Assembly (NCBI GenBank): GCA_041675885.1
Contig: JBAYSY010000005.1
Span: 1-64,000, forward strand
Direction of reading: 5' to 3'
DNA: 64,000 bases
Source: JBAYSY01 sp041675885
GTDB taxonomy: Bacteria > Pseudomonadota > Alphaproteobacteria > Rhodobacterales > Rhodobacteraceae
Shown here: piece by piece, positions 63,512-64,000 of the stretch
Numbering within the stretch: the first letter of the stretch is position 1
Layout: the number at the start of each line of letters is the position of its first letter
Program-made: the position numbers and the translations under genes
The notes under the pieces: generated by a model
What the model was told of the DNA's origin: nothing
What the model saw: only the letters and a program-made list of their open reading frames with translations
Databases searched by the model: none

Positions 63512-64000
63512 ATGGCGAAGATCGCGTATATCCTTTTGTGTCACAAGGATCCCGAGGGGATCGTCGCCCAGGCCCTGCGGCTGACCGCGGCGGGCGACTT
63601 CATGGCGATCCATTTCGACGCCCGCGCCCGGCGCGCCGACCACGACCGCATCCGCACCGCGCTTGCCGACAACCCCTCGGTGGTCTTCGCCCCCCGCCGG
63701 GTCAAATGCGGCTGGGGCGAGTGGAGCCTGGTCGAGGCCACGCTGCTCGCCGTCGAGGCCGCCGAGGCCGCCTTCCCCGAGGCCACGCATTTCTACATGC
63801 TTTCGGGCGACTGCATGTGCATCAAGTCGGCCGAATACGCCCATGCCTTCCTCGACGCAGAGGATGTCGATTACATCGAAAGCTTCGACTATTTCGCCTC
63901 GGACTGGATCAAGACCGGCATCAAGGAAGAACGGCTGATCTACCGCCACTTCCTCAACGAGCGCAGGCACAAGCGGCTGTTCTACGCCTCGATGGCGGTG
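63512..64000 (+). CDS. Core-2/I-branching-type glycosyltransferase (beta-1,6-GlcNAc transferase-like), partial
   Basis: The first 163 residues are present and the gene runs off the right edge. It begins MAKIAYILLCHKDPEGIVAQ. Conserved patterns include FMAIHFDARA, GWGEWSLVEATLLAVEAA and HFYMLSGDCMCIKS, typical of the GT14-type core-2/I-branching family that transfers GlcNAc from UDP-GlcNAc. In this group such N-termini are often fused to a second domain, which cannot be seen here. Paired divergently with the sulfotransferase gene, it probably works on a surface polysaccharide or glycolipid. Confidence 0.85.
   Translation, partial: MAKIAYILLCHKDPEGIVAQALRLTAAGDFMAIHFDARARRADHDRIRTALADNPSVVFAPRRVKCGWGEWSLVEATLLAVEAAEAAFPEATHFYMLSGDCMCIKSAEYAHAFLDAEDVDYIESFDYFASDWIKTGIKEERLIYRHFLNERRHKRLFYASMAV

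Noticed and set aside
1..64000. tRNA or rRNA genes, insertion sequences, integrases
   Set aside because: Reading both strands by eye showed no TPsiC/anticodon-like cloverleaf, no rRNA sequence and no transposase or integrase motif; a dedicated search could still find a diverged one.

Overview
The window is high-GC, densely packed chromosomal DNA of a Rhodobacterales-type alphaproteobacterium (Rhodobacter/Roseobacter relatives). I base this on gene content: TRAP transporters, a VPLPA-CTERM-type sorting tail, RTX proteins with type I secretion genes, a glycosyltransferase/sulfotransferase pair, an alphaproteobacterial dinB with an N-terminal Cys cluster, and roseobacter-like hydroxyproline genes. 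No rRNA, tRNA, CRISPR array, transposase or integrase was seen.

Layout. (1) 216-3541: serB, a lower-GC Rap1a/Tai-like gene lying between the real serB 5' end and a decayed second copy of that end, then dinB. (2) 3760-9747: a D-2-hydroxyacid dehydrogenase, a complete TRAP transporter behind a palindrome, an amidase and a 52-aa membrane protein. (3) 10166-11480: a VWA protein with a VPLPA-type C-terminal sorting signal and a small secreted protein. (4) 11726-26319 (minus): a giant repeat protein of about 3,660 codons (DUF11/DUF7507-like repeats), split by one in-frame TAG, coupled by TGATG overlap to a 1,203-aa outer-membrane beta-barrel candidate. (5) 26756-31666: the branched-chain 2-oxoacid dehydrogenase operon bkdA1-bkdA2-bkdB-lpdV. 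(6) 31765-33939: a convergent histidine kinase/LuxR-type response regulator pair. (7) 34432-45893 (minus): a type I secretion operon made of a 2,065-aa heme-peroxidase/RTX protein, an ABC exporter, an RTX protein with an N-terminal hydrophobic segment, and HlyD. (8) 46160-57587: a hydroxyproline utilisation island with a GntR/FCD regulator, DapA-like deaminase, Ldh2-type reductase, amino-acid ABC transporter, FAD amine oxidase, 4-hydroxyproline 2-epimerase, a fused aconitase-X enzyme and a second proline-racemase-fold enzyme. (9) 57898-60944: a second type I ABC/HlyD pair with no adjacent substrate. (10) 61027-64000: RidA, a glycerophosphodiesterase, and divergent sulfotransferase and glycosyltransferase genes; the last runs off the window.

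How they work together. Region 8 looks like a full import-and-degrade route: 4-hydroxyproline is imported, epimerised, oxidised and deaminated, with side branches for 3-hydroxyprolines. Only the final 2-oxoglutarate semialdehyde dehydrogenase is missing here. Region 7 is a self-contained secreted peroxidase system lacking only TolC. Region 4 looks like a surface-protein/outer-membrane-partner pair. Best candidates for something new: the coupled giant repeat protein plus barrel with its amber codon, the RTX protein with a membrane segment inside a secretion operon, and the proline-racemase homologue with Ser and Thr in place of both catalytic cysteines.
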